Below, in pieces: positions 56,715-64,000 of a stretch of 64,000 nt of DNA. How positions within the stretch are numbered: the stretch's first letter is position 1; every line of letters begins with the position of its first letter. This DNA is from DASYRM01 sp036004405 (GTDB taxonomy: Bacteria; Acidobacteriota; Vicinamibacteria; Vicinamibacterales; UBA2999), in contig DASYRM010000062.1 in the NCBI GenBank assembly GCA_036004405.1, forward strand, positions 31,264 through 95,263, written 5' to 3'. The notes beneath the pieces are model-generated. The model saw nothing but the letters and a program-made list of their open reading frames with translations, was not told the DNA's origin and did not search any database. Made by a program: the position numbers and the translations under genes.

Positions 56715-57848
56715 TTACCTCGAAGGTGCGGCACGGAGCGCCGCGAGCGCGTGCTCGTGGTTCCACTGCGCCAGGAAGATCTGCCCTTCGCGCCCGCCGC
56801 CGCGGCTCGACGTCCAGGCGAGCTGCGTCCCGTCGGGCGAGGGCACCGGCAGACCGTCGAATCCGTCGGAGTAGGTCACCCGAACCGGCTGCTTCTTGCC
56901 GTCGATGTCCACCATGAAGAGCTCGAAGTTCTCGAATCCGAGCTTGTTCGACGCGAAGATCACGTACTGCCCCGACGGATGGATGGAGGGCGCCCAGCTC
57001 ATGGCGCCGAAGTTGGTGATCTGGCGCTGGTCGCTGCCGTCGAGATTCATCGTCCAGACGTCGGCGATGAGGCCGGCTTCGTCGAAGCGGCGCCAGATGA
57101 TCCGCTTGCCGTCGGGGGAGAAGAACGGACCGCCGTCGTAGCCGGTGACGTTGGTGAGGCGCTTCACAGCGTTTTCTGGCGGCAGGCCCTGCGGGCCGCC
57201 GCGGCGGTCCGCGTCGGCGCGCATGATGTAGATCTCGGCGAAGAAGCTCGGATCGGTCTCGAGCTGTTTCGCTTCGGCCGCAGACAACGTGTGGTCGTAC
57301 GCCTGGCGCGTCGACGAGAACACGATCCACTGGCCGTCCGGCGAGTAGCTGCCTTCGGCGTCGTAGCCGCGCGCGTTGGTGAGGCGGCGATAGGCGCCCG
57401 TCTTCGCGCTGCGGACGTAGAGCTCCATCTCCGGGTCGTAGTCCCACGAGTAGCGCCGCTCTTTACCGGAGGCCCGGAACGCCAGCTCCTCGTCCTGCAG
57501 CTGCTTCGATCGCGGGTCGTGGTGCGTGGAGGCAAAGAGGATGTCGCCGGTCTCCGGGTTGAAGAACGAGCAGGTGGTCTTGCCCATGCCGGGCGACACG
57601 CGCGCCACGTCGCCCGTGGCCATGTCCATCGTGTAGATCTGATAGAACGGGTTGCCCGGCTCGCGCTCGCTCTGGAACGTGAGCTTCGTGCCGTCCTTCG
57701 ACCAGTAACCCTCGCCAGCGCGGCGGCCTTCGACGGTGAGCCGGCGGGGCCGCGTCAGGAACTCCCGCTCGGGCGAGGCCGCCGGCTGCTGCGCCGCAAG
57801 GGTTCCGGCGAGTCCGGCCACGGCAATTGATAGAGGCACGAGTTTCAT
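56715..57848 (-). CDS. Secreted TolB-like PD40 beta-propeller protein
   Basis: Exported protein of 377 residues: signal peptide about 1-19 (VPLSIAVAGLAGTLAAQ) followed by six or so WD40-like PD40 repeats with the S-P-D-G-x-x-I/L-x-F/W pattern: YWSKDGTKLTFQSE, YSPDGQWIVFSST, FFSPDGKRIIWRR, HPSGQYVIFASN and PSPDGTQLAWTSS. This makes a beta propeller like TolB or the N-terminal domain of prolyl oligopeptidases, without the hydrolase domain. It probably binds a peptide or surface partner. Its ATG overlaps the regulator stop (ATGA) and its own stop is 4 bp before the M28 gene. Confidence 0.88.
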   Translation of the reverse strand: MKLVPLSIAVAGLAGTLAAQQPAASPEREFLTRPRRLTVEGRRAGEGYWSKDGTKLTFQSEREPGNPFYQIYTMDMATGDVARVSPGMGKTTCSFFNPETGDILFASTHHDPRSKQLQDEELAFRASGKERRYSWDYDPEMELYVRSAKTGAYRRLTNARGYDAEGSYSPDGQWIVFSSTRQAYDHTLSAAEAKQLETDPSFFAEIYIMRADADRRGGPQGLPPENAVKRLTNVTGYDGGPFFSPDGKRIIWRRFDEAGLIADVWTMNLDGSDQRQITNFGAMSWAPSIHPSGQYVIFASNKLGFENFELFMVDIDGKKQPVRVTYSDGFDGLPVPSPDGTQLAWTSSRGGGREGQIFLAQWNHEHALAALRAAPSR

Positions 57849-59788
57849 TGCGAAAAGGGTACTCCAGCCCGCATAAAGCGGCAGCGCTCGAGGAGCGCGG
57901 TGAATCGGGGATGCGAGCGGTACGGATCCCACTTGGGCTCCACCGTCAGGAAAATGAGATGGACGTCGTGCACGGCATAGGCGCGATCCAGCCACTCGAA
58001 CACGGCGTCCGTGTCACTGAGGCCCGCATAGATGAGGGCGAACGCGTAGGGCGGGATGTACCGCTGCTGCGCCGCCGTCCGCATGGCGTTCAGCACCTCG
58101 CGGGCCTCGTCCGCCCGTCCGGCTTTGGCGAGCACGTACCCCCGGATCGAGAGCGCCTTGCTGTTCTGACCCGAGAACCGCCCGGCGATCGTCGCGTCTT
58201 CGAGCGCGCGGTCGTACTGGCCGAGCCGTTCGTACGCCTGCGCGCGCTCCATATGACCGATCCAGAACTCGGGATCCAGACCGATGGCCTGCGTCGCGTA
58301 CTCGACGGCAGCCGCATAGTCGCGTGCCTGAAACGCCACCTGCGCGGACATCGCCTGTGGGAACGCGTAGAGTGGCTCGAGCTGCCGCGCCCGCCGCATC
58401 AGCGGCTCTGCCTCACGATGCCGGCCCATCTGCGAGAGAACGTGGCCGAACGTTACATGGGCCATCGCGTACTGCGGATCGAGCGCAATCGCACGAGTGA
58501 GGGCGGCCTCGGCGCGCGCCCAGTTCCATTCGAATGCCCAGTCGACGTACCCCGACGCGTAATGGGCTTCCGCGAGGTTGGGATCGGCCCGAACGGCCTG
58601 CCGGGCCGCGTCCCGAGCGGGGGGCCACACGTCGAGAGGTGCCGCGTCGCTGTTGATCGGGCTCGCGGCGTAGGCCATCGCCAGCCCCGACCATGCGAGC
58701 GCATATTCGGGATCGAGCGCTGTTGCGCGTTTGAAGTACTCGATCGCCCGCTGCGTCGTCGGTGGCGTGCGCTGATTGGCGAAGTTGAGGCCCCGAAGGT
58801 AGAGGTCGAACGCCTCGGCGTTCCGGGTCTGGCGCTGCGCGAGCGCGTCCATGCGATCGGTCGACAGCCGGAGCTGAATCTGTTCGGCGATCGCCATGCT
58901 GAGCTCGCGTTGTAGTCCGAGCATGCTCGTAGGCTGGCGATCGTATGACTGTGACCACAATTGAGTCTGGTCACGGACGCGAATGAGTTTGGACGTGACC
59001 CGGAGCTGGGCGCCTTCGGATCGGAGGGAGCTCTCCACGAGATAGTCAGTGCCCAGCTCGCGGCCGATCGCGGCGAGCGACTTGGTCGTTCCCTTGTACG
59101 CCATGATCGACGTTCGACCGACCACCCTCATGCGCTCGGGATCCACCTGCCCGAGCGACGCGATGGTTTCCTCGGCAAGTCCCTCGGCCAGGTACTCGCG
59201 ATCCGGATCGCCGCTCAGGTTCTCGAACGGAAGAACGGCGAGAGTCACACCCGAGACGGCTGTCGTCGTGGCGCGCCAGAACCAGACGGCGCCGCCTGCG
59301 AGCACGGCGATCCCGAAGAGTGCGATGACCGGAGCCAGACGACGCCGGACGATCGGCGGCGGGGGCTCGTCGTCAGGCGGGGCGGGTTCGGCGCGTGGCG
59401 GGGCAGGTTCCGCCGGTTGTCCGACAGCCGCGACCTCGGTCTCCGGGCGTTTCGGGCGCTCCAGCGGCGCGATGAAGCGATATCCCTTCCCGGGAACGGT
59501 CTCCCCGAACGCCGGAGCCTCGGGTGCGTCGCGTAGCGCTTGCCGGATCTTGCTGATGGCCGTGTTGACGCCCATCTCCACGTCGACGAACACGTCCTGA
59601 CCCCAGAGCCGCTCGACGATGGCCGCCCGGGGGACGAGCTGGCCGGAATGCTCGACCAGCAGGACGAGGAGATCCATCGGCTGGCGGCCGATCTTGACGG
59701 TGTGACCCTTGCGGCGCAGCTGGTACGCGGCGACATCGAGCTCGAAGTCGCCAAAACGGAAGGTCTCGGGCGCGCGGAACGTCTCCAT
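57845..59788 (-). CDS. ToxR/CadC-like membrane-bound transcriptional regulator with TPR repeats
   Basis: One-component regulator of 647 residues: winged-helix DNA-binding domain (RFGDFELDVAAYQLRRKGH, RQPMDLLVLLVEHSGQLVPRAAI, DVEMGVNTAISKIRQALRD and GKGYRFIAP) near the N-terminus, Pro-rich linker, one transmembrane helix (APVIALFGIAVLAGGAVWFW), a TolB-N-like domain (LAVLPFENLSGDPDREYLAEGLAEETI, YLVESSLRSEGAQLRV) and about eight TPR repeats in the periplasm (AIEYFKRATALDPEYALAWSG, AEAALTRAIALDPQYAMAHV). Such proteins bind DNA while sensing outside the cytoplasm. The stop overlaps the PD40 gene start by four bases, an operon with the targets it may control. The ATG is supported by METFRAPETFRFGDFEL; the frame continues a further 11 codons upstream. 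Confidence 0.93.
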   Translation of the reverse strand: METFRAPETFRFGDFELDVAAYQLRRKGHTVKIGRQPMDLLVLLVEHSGQLVPRAAIVERLWGQDVFVDVEMGVNTAISKIRQALRDAPEAPAFGETVPGKGYRFIAPLERPKRPETEVAAVGQPAEPAPPRAEPAPPDDEPPPPIVRRRLAPVIALFGIAVLAGGAVWFWRATTTAVSGVTLAVLPFENLSGDPDREYLAEGLAEETIASLGQVDPERMRVVGRTSIMAYKGTTKSLAAIGRELGTDYLVESSLRSEGAQLRVTSKLIRVRDQTQLWSQSYDRQPTSMLGLQRELSMAIAEQIQLRLSTDRMDALAQRQTRNAEAFDLYLRGLNFANQRTPPTTQRAIEYFKRATALDPEYALAWSGLAMAYAASPINSDAAPLDVWPPARDAARQAVRADPNLAEAHYASGYVDWAFEWNWARAEAALTRAIALDPQYAMAHVTFGHVLSQMGRHREAEPLMRRARQLEPLYAFPQAMSAQVAFQARDYAAAVEYATQAIGLDPEFWIGHMERAQAYERLGQYDRALEDATIAGRFSGQNSKALSIRGYVLAKAGRADEAREVLNAMRTAAQQRYIPPYAFALIYAGLSDTDAVFEWLDRAYAVHDVHLIFLTVEPKWDPYRSHPRFTALLERCRFMRAGVPFSQ

Positions 59789-59930
59789 CCTCGCTGACCG
59801 CGGGCCCCGCGGCGGCCACAAGTGTAGTGCCTTCTGTGGGTTGCCGTTTCAGGAAGATTTCAGATCCTTTCCAGCCGCTGTCCATGGTCAGACGCCGCCG
59901 CGCCAATCGAGGATGCGCGCGGAGGAAACC

Positions 59931-60497
59931 ATGAACAACACGTCATCGAACGTACGCGGTCTCGGTCGGCTGGTGGTCCTGCTGGGGCTCGCGGCCGGTA
60001 TCCTGGGAGCCACCGGCAGCCATGCCGCAGCGCAGTCGAACGCCTCGGCTTCCCAGACGGGACTGGTCGGGGTGTGGGCCGTACAGGTCACCCTGCGGAA
60101 TTGCACCACCCAGGCACCGCAGGGGCCGTTCAACTCGCTGGTCACGTTCCATCGAGGCGGGACCATCACCGAAAGCACCGCGAGTCTGGCCTTCGCCCCT
60201 GGTCAACGCAGCCCCGGGCACGGCACCTGGGAACACCAGGGCGGGAACAGCTATCGCCAGCACATGACTGCGCTGATACTCTTCGATACTGCGCCGAATC
60301 TGCCCGGCACGCCAGGCTTCGACCCGGCCAAGCCGGTGTCTCCGGGTTTCTTCGCGGGTTGGGTAACGGTCACGCACACGGTCGAGCTCAGCGATGCCGA
60401 CAGTCTGTCGTCGGCCGGCACGAACGCGTTCTACCGGTCTGACGGCACCGTCTACCGGACCGGATGCTCGACGGCGATCGGAGTGCGCGTCGAATAA
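59931..60497 (+). CDS. Small exported beta-barrel-like conserved protein
   Basis: Exported protein of 188 residues: a signal peptide about 1-34 (RLVVLLGLAAGILGATGSHAAAQ) precedes a domain with GLVGVWAVQVTLRNCTT, NSLVTFHRGGTITESTAS, GHGTWEHQGGNSYRQHMTAL and TVTHTVELSDADSLSSAG. The GVW...W.H.G...Y pattern resembles lipocalin-like stress-type barrels often listed as hypothetical in Acidobacteriota and actinomycetes. A perfect GGAGG ribosome-binding site five bases before the ATG decides the start. It is divergent from the ToxR-like regulator, separated by 142 bp. A terminator follows. Confidence 0.8.
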   Translation: MNNTSSNVRGLGRLVVLLGLAAGILGATGSHAAAQSNASASQTGLVGVWAVQVTLRNCTTQAPQGPFNSLVTFHRGGTITESTASLAFAPGQRSPGHGTWEHQGGNSYRQHMTALILFDTAPNLPGTPGFDPAKPVSPGFFAGWVTVTHTVELSDADSLSSAGTNAFYRSDGTVYRTGCSTAIGVRVE

Positions 60498-60843
60498 CGA
60501 CAGGTTGGCGGCGGCGCGGCTCGTCCGTACCGCGCCGCTGGCCTTTTGTCTAAAGCCGGCCTCCACGACGGACAGACTCGGCGAACTGCGGCGCCCAGCG
60601 GGGTTTCCGCGGAACCGCTCACAAAACGGCGCAAGAAGATCGTGCCAGCGCGCTTTGAGCTTGACAGCTTTTTCGAGGGCACGCCGCGACAGGTTCCGAG
60701 TGTCGCTGAATGGCGCGTCCCGCGCGCGTAGAGGATCACTGAGCCGCGATCGATGATCGACCCACCATCGTCGTCGTCCCGCGATGCGATCGCGCCGTAG
60801 CGCGCCGCGCAAAGCGGCGAAATGTGCAGGGTTATCATCGCGC
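60498..60843. other. Gap between exported protein and DUF222-HNH genes
   Basis: The first 50 bp hold the terminator described separately. Beyond it a plus-strand frame from a TTG at 60546 runs 61 codons (FELDSFFEGTPRQVPSVAEW) without ribosome-binding site or known pattern, and a longer minus-strand frame overlaps it; neither has convincing support. I see nothing else in it. Confidence 0.4.
60511..60548 (+). terminator. Intrinsic-type terminator
   Basis: A 9-bp stem GCGGCGCGG (60511-60519) / CCGCGCCGC (60530-60538) with a 10-base loop is followed by TGGCCTTTTGT, a short U-run, 13 bp after the exported protein stop. Confidence 0.7.
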
Positions 60844-62124
60844 ATGACGCCCGCACTTCTCTCGTCCAACGAACGCACGACCATCGAACAGCTCGGCGAA
60901 GCCATTGCCGACATCGCCGCCGGTATCCACGCCTCCACTTACCAGCTCCTCGTGCTGCTGCACGACTTCGACGAACGCAAGGGCTGGAACAACGGCTTCC
61001 TGTCGTGCGCGCATTGGCTGAGTTGGCGCACCAGCATCGACATGGGCGCGGCGCGCGAGAAGGTACGCGTCGCTCGCGCGCTGCCCGCGCTGCCGCTCCT
61101 CAGTGGTGCACTGCAGCGCGGTGAGATCTCGTACGCCAAGGTGCGCGCCCTCACGCGCATCGCGACGCCCGCCACCGACGAGAGGCTCCTCGCGATCGCC
61201 CATCACGGTACGGCCTCGCAGGTCGAGCGTCTGGTACGCGCGTGGCGCTGGTGCGAACGGGGCGAGGACGATCGGAAGCATCTCTGGCGATCGGTGAGCT
61301 GCGTCGTGGACGAGGACGGCATGGTCGTTCTGCGGGCCCGCTTGACTGCGGAACAGGGCGCGGTGGTTCAGCGGGCGCTCGAGGCCGCCTCGGACCGGCT
61401 CTATCAGGCAAGCCGGGCCACGGCCCCGGATCGCATCGAGGAAGAGGTCACGTCCGATCAGCGACGGGCAGACGCCCTGACACTGATGGCCGAAGCCGCG
61501 CTCAACGCAGACCTGGATCGTGGCTCGGCGGGCGATCGCTACCAGGTCGTGCTGCACGTCGAAACGGTGCGCACGCCGGTCGTGCCGGAGACACCGCCAG
61601 TCCTGGAGCTGGCCGACGGCCCGATCAGCGTTTCTGCAGAAACGTCGCGCCGCCTTTCCTGCGACGCGTCGGTCGTGGTCGTCACAGAGGGTGCCGACGG
61701 CTCCGTCCTCGACGTGGGCCGCAAGACCCGGACCGTGCCCGCTCCGATTCGACGGGCGCTCACGGCCCGCGACAAACGGTGTCTGTTCCCGGGCTGCCAC
61801 GCGCGGCGCTGCGACGCTCATCACATCGATCACTGGGCCGACGGCGGGCCCACCGCGCTCGACAACTTGATATTGGTATGTCGGCGCCACCACAGGCTGC
61901 TGCACGAAGGCGGCTTCACCGTCGAACGAACCGTGGACGGCGACGCCGTGTTCCGGCGACCGGACGGCCGGTTCATCGAGGTCTCGCCGCCCAACGCGTG
62001 GACGGGCGCCGGCGTGGTTCCGGCCGGGGTCACCGGCCGATCGCTGCGCGTCTGGGACGGCACGCCGTTCAACGTGGGCTACGCCATCGATGTGCTGCAC
62101 CCGCGCGCGAACCCATCGGCGTAG
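60844..62124 (+). CDS. DUF222 and HNH endonuclease domain protein
   Basis: Protein of 426 residues. The N-terminal DUF222 (13E12 repeat-type) region is helical (EQLGEAIADIAAGIHASTYQ, GWNNGFLSCAHWLSWRTSID, LQRGEISYAKVRAL) and a C-terminal HNH nuclease motif includes LFPGCHARRCDAHHIDHWADGG, then LDNLILVCRRHHRLLHEGG, with the Zn-binding Cys and catalytic His residues complete. Such proteins are found in multiple copies in actinobacteria, often in mobile or defence-linked positions, but no activity is proven. The start is the ATG at the conserved N-terminus; the frame continues upstream. It stands alone between two intergenic gaps. Confidence 0.9.
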   Translation: MTPALLSSNERTTIEQLGEAIADIAAGIHASTYQLLVLLHDFDERKGWNNGFLSCAHWLSWRTSIDMGAAREKVRVARALPALPLLSGALQRGEISYAKVRALTRIATPATDERLLAIAHHGTASQVERLVRAWRWCERGEDDRKHLWRSVSCVVDEDGMVVLRARLTAEQGAVVQRALEAASDRLYQASRATAPDRIEEEVTSDQRRADALTLMAEAALNADLDRGSAGDRYQVVLHVETVRTPVVPETPPVLELADGPISVSAETSRRLSCDASVVVVTEGADGSVLDVGRKTRTVPAPIRRALTARDKRCLFPGCHARRCDAHHIDHWADGGPTALDNLILVCRRHHRLLHEGGFTVERTVDGDAVFRRPDGRFIEVSPPNAWTGAGVVPAGVTGRSLRVWDGTPFNVGYAIDVLHPRANPSA

Positions 62125-62220
62125 CCACGTCGGCCCTGTCGCCGATTCGGTCTTCTATATTGATCGGCGGGTGGTCTGCTCCGAGGGTGCGATTCAACGT
62201 CTGACCAGGCCGAAACGCAG

Positions 62221-63312
62221 TCAGCGCGCCGCGGCCGCTTCATAGGCGCGGCCGAAGCGGTTGGCGAGGAACTTGTCGAGCGCCACCTGCTCCTGGCGGA
62301 TGAAGCCCTTCTTCGGCAGCGCGTCCTGCAGAAAGAGGTCGAGCACCGCGCAGACGCCGCTGGCGGTGGTGATCTGAATGCCGGTCATCGCCAGGCCGGC
62401 CCACGTCTGCGCGTACACCTTGCGCGCGAAGGACACCTGCGTGCGCACGCCCTGCTTCAGCCCCGACGCGGTGACGAACACCACCACGACGTCCTGTTCG
62501 GTGGTCGGGATGGCGGTGCGCAGGATGTCCTTCATCACCTCGCGTTTGCCGGCCAGGCCGAAGTCCTGGAGCATCAGCTTGGCGATGTCGCGGTGCCCGG
62601 GGTAGCGGATCGTCTTGTAATCGAGATACTGCACCTGCCCGGCCAGCGTTTCGGCCAGCGTGCCCAGCCCTCCCGAGGTGTTGAAGGCCTCGTAGTTCAC
62701 GCCATCGAGCGCAAACGTCTCGTAGCCTTCGAGCGGCGGCTGCTCGATGCGGGCGCCGTCGACGATCGCCTCGCAGGGGTGGACGTACTCGTTGATCAGG
62801 CCGTCCACCGACCATGTGAGGTTGTATTTCAGCGCGTTGGTCGGGTATTGCGGCAGGGCGCCGACGCGCATGTGCAGACGCTCGAGCGTGTCGAAGCCGC
62901 GTGACAGGGCGTAGCCGGCAATGCTGATGAAGCCGGGCGCCAGCCCGCACTGCGGCATGTAGGCGGTTCCCGCCCCCTCGGCCAGCGACCGGATGACGTG
63001 CGCGGCGTCGAGATCCTCGGTGAGATCGAAGTAGTGGGCGCGCCCCGCCGCGGCGCGCGCCACCGTCGCGCCGTAATGAAACGGCAGCGCGTTGACGACG
63101 ATGTCGTGACCGTCGATGAGGCGGGCGAACGTGTCCACGTCGTCGCCGTCCACCGAGCGGCAGCGGTCGCCGAAACGCGCGATGACCTGCGGATCGAAGG
63201 CGCGGTCGGCGAGCGCCACCTCGTATCGAGGCTCCCCCTCGGCCGTCGTCAGCAGATGGGCGACGACGCGGCCGATGTGTCCGGCCCCGAGAACCAGGAC
63301 GCGCGTGACCAC
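62221..63312 (-). CDS. Saccharopine dehydrogenase family protein
   Basis: NAD(P)-binding protein of 363 residues with N-terminal Rossmann nucleotide motif VLVLGAGHIGRVVAHLL and a C-terminal catalytic domain typical of saccharopine dehydrogenases / L-glutamate-forming reductases: FDLTEDLDAAHVIRSLAEGAGT, MPQCGLAPGFISIAGYAL, NLTWSVDGLINEYVHPC and EAFNTSGGLGTLAETLAG. Whether it acts in lysine metabolism or in another oxidative deamination is unknown. The GTG near residue 14 of the longer open frame gives the usual N-terminus; an ATG at 63351 would overlap the preceding aldolase gene by 23 bp. It is downstream of that gene on the same strand, 16 bp after its stop. Confidence 0.85.
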   Translation of the reverse strand: MVTRVLVLGAGHIGRVVAHLLTTAEGEPRYEVALADRAFDPQVIARFGDRCRSVDGDDVDTFARLIDGHDIVVNALPFHYGATVARAAAGRAHYFDLTEDLDAAHVIRSLAEGAGTAYMPQCGLAPGFISIAGYALSRGFDTLERLHMRVGALPQYPTNALKYNLTWSVDGLINEYVHPCEAIVDGARIEQPPLEGYETFALDGVNYEAFNTSGGLGTLAETLAGQVQYLDYKTIRYPGHRDIAKLMLQDFGLAGKREVMKDILRTAIPTTEQDVVVVFVTASGLKQGVRTQVSFARKVYAQTWAGLAMTGIQITTASGVCAVLDLFLQDALPKKGFIRQEQVALDKFLANRFGRAYEAAAAR

Positions 63313-63328
63313 GTCGTGCGCGGGCCGG

Positions 63329-64000
63329 TCAGCGCTGGGCGTACGGCCCAACCTCGGGCTTGGCCTGCGTGTTGGCGAGCGGGCCGAGCTCGGCGGCGAC
63401 GCCGCGCGCGATGGCCGCCGTCTCGCTCTGCGCCTGGAAGCACGTGAAGTCGGGACGATCGCGCCAGGCCATCGGCCCGCACAGACGGACCCCCGCCCGC
63501 AGCGTCGAGTCGTGCACGATGTTGATGGCGCGTTCGTAGTCGGGCGTGCCCTGGCGGTAGCCCGAGAAGTTGCCGAGGTCGCCGCTGGCGGCGAAGAGCG
63601 CTGTGACGCCGGGTACTTTGGCGATGGCGTCGGAGTTCTTCAGCCCCTCGAGCGTCTCGATCATCAGGATCAGCACGATGTTGTCGTTGATGGTCTGGCG
63701 GTAACCGCCGGGCACGCCGCCCCACATGCTGCCGTCGAACGCCTGGCCGCCGCCGTTGCTGCGCCGGCCGAGCGGCGGGAAGTAGGTCCAGTTGCGCGCC
63801 TCGATCGCTTCTTCCACCGTGTCGACCGTCGGCACCACCACTACGAGCGCCCCGGCGTCGAGCGCGTGCTGGATTTCACGCTCGTCGGTGTACGCGACGC
63901 GGACCCCGGGCACCGCACTGGCGTTCGGACAGGTGCGCCACATCTTCGCGACGGCTCCCCAGTCGCGGTCGTTGTGCTGCATCTCAGTCCAGATGAAGTC
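63329..64000 (-). CDS. HpcH/HpaI aldolase family protein, N-terminus beyond the window
   Basis: Partial class II aldolase, 223 residues visible to the stop. Motifs: EMQHNDRDWGAVAKMWRTCPN, PGVRVAYTDEREIQHALDAGALVVVVPTVDTVEEA, LILMIETLEGLKNSDAIAKVPGV with the metal-binding Glu of the IE motif, ALFAASGDLGNF with the metal-binding Asp, and PDYERAINIVHDSTLRAG. These enzymes cleave 4-hydroxy-2-oxo acids to pyruvate or a related oxoacid and an aldehyde. An open frame continues past 64000 as DFIWTEMQHN, so the start is outside. It probably forms a catabolic unit with the adjacent saccharopine-dehydrogenase-like gene. Confidence 0.85.
   Translation of the reverse strand, partial: DFIWTEMQHNDRDWGAVAKMWRTCPNASAVPGVRVAYTDEREIQHALDAGALVVVVPTVDTVEEAIEARNWTYFPPLGRRSNGGGQAFDGSMWGGVPGGYRQTINDNIVLILMIETLEGLKNSDAIAKVPGVTALFAASGDLGNFSGYRQGTPDYERAINIVHDSTLRAGVRLCGPMAWRDRPDFTCFQAQSETAAIARGVAAELGPLANTQAKPEVGPYAQR

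Noticed and set aside
60546..60731. 61-codon frame in the gap before the HNH gene
   Set aside because: No ribosome-binding site, TTG start and no recognisable pattern; kept only in the gap description.
1..64000. rRNA, tRNA, CRISPR arrays, insertion sequences and prophage
   Set aside because: No cloverleaf-like runs, rRNA motifs, repeat-spacer patterns or transposase or phage structural motifs were seen by eye.

Overview
The window reads as a chromosomal segment of a high-GC Acidobacteriota bacterium, most likely of the Vicinamibacteria. This is inferred from gene content: a PadR repressor next to a duplicated FtsX/MacB-type permease with an N-terminal helical prefix, Oar-like TonB-dependent receptors with an N-terminal carboxypeptidase-regulatory-like domain, DUF6152 and related secreted families, ToxR/CadC-like regulators with TPR repeats, M28/PD40 secreted proteins and PQQ enzymes. 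I saw no rRNA, tRNA, CRISPR array, prophage or insertion sequence. Coding density is high; most gaps are below 150 bp and many neighbours overlap by 4 bp or share 3' ends.

Layout. 1-2.7 kb: permease (cut by the window edge) and its PadR regulator under a palindromic operator. 2.9-4.9 kb: an M24 peptidase and a PaiB-like protein. 5-12.9 kb: alternating divergent and convergent secreted enzymes (copper amine oxidase, quinohaemoprotein dehydrogenase, pectin-lyase-like protein, RraA-like protein, CBM9-like protein) whose two divergent promoters share a near-identical 14-bp motif. 12.9-18.5 kb: small lipoproteins, a frameshifted membrane protein, an overlapping PadR / Wzz-like / SUI1 operon, DinB, HAD and a stand-alone ATP-dependent DNA ligase. 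18.5-21.7 kb: a TonB receptor preceded by a perfect 14-bp-arm inverted repeat. 21.7-23.7 kb: an H1-like basic protein, a small exported protein and a lipoprotein with protein-kinase-like motifs. 23.7-29.4 kb: probable operon of amidohydrolase, GT4 glycosyltransferase, glycogen-debranching-type glucosidase, exported protein and UdgX. 29.3-39.8 kb: lipid kinase, SurE, PAS/GAF hybrid kinase, a conserved unknown, esterase-like protein, MOSC, DUF4142, MFS and AI-2E transporters.

39.9-46.4 kb: a molybdate module (modA-modB-modC plus an HTH-TOBE regulator) divergent from a second TonB receptor. 46.4-50.1 kb: MarC, two paralogous secreted proteins, DUF2452, Smr and DUF6152. 50.2-53.6 kb: a membrane hybrid kinase with an OB-like periplasmic sensor. 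53.6-59.8 kb: a one-component ToxR-like regulator followed by a PD40 protein, an M28 peptidase and a PQQ sugar dehydrogenase. 59.9-64 kb: exported protein, DUF222-HNH nuclease, saccharopine-dehydrogenase-like protein and an HpcH/HpaI aldolase cut by the right edge.

The most distinctive items are the secreted kinase-like lipoprotein, the repeated operator-like motif in the two enzyme promoters, a family of REP-like hairpins with GTAG/GTGG heads and compensatory stem changes, the Wzz-like protein carrying a permease-type prefix under PadR control, and a molybdate operon with its own TOBE regulator divergent from a TonB receptor. All function calls are by reading motifs; no similarity search was possible.
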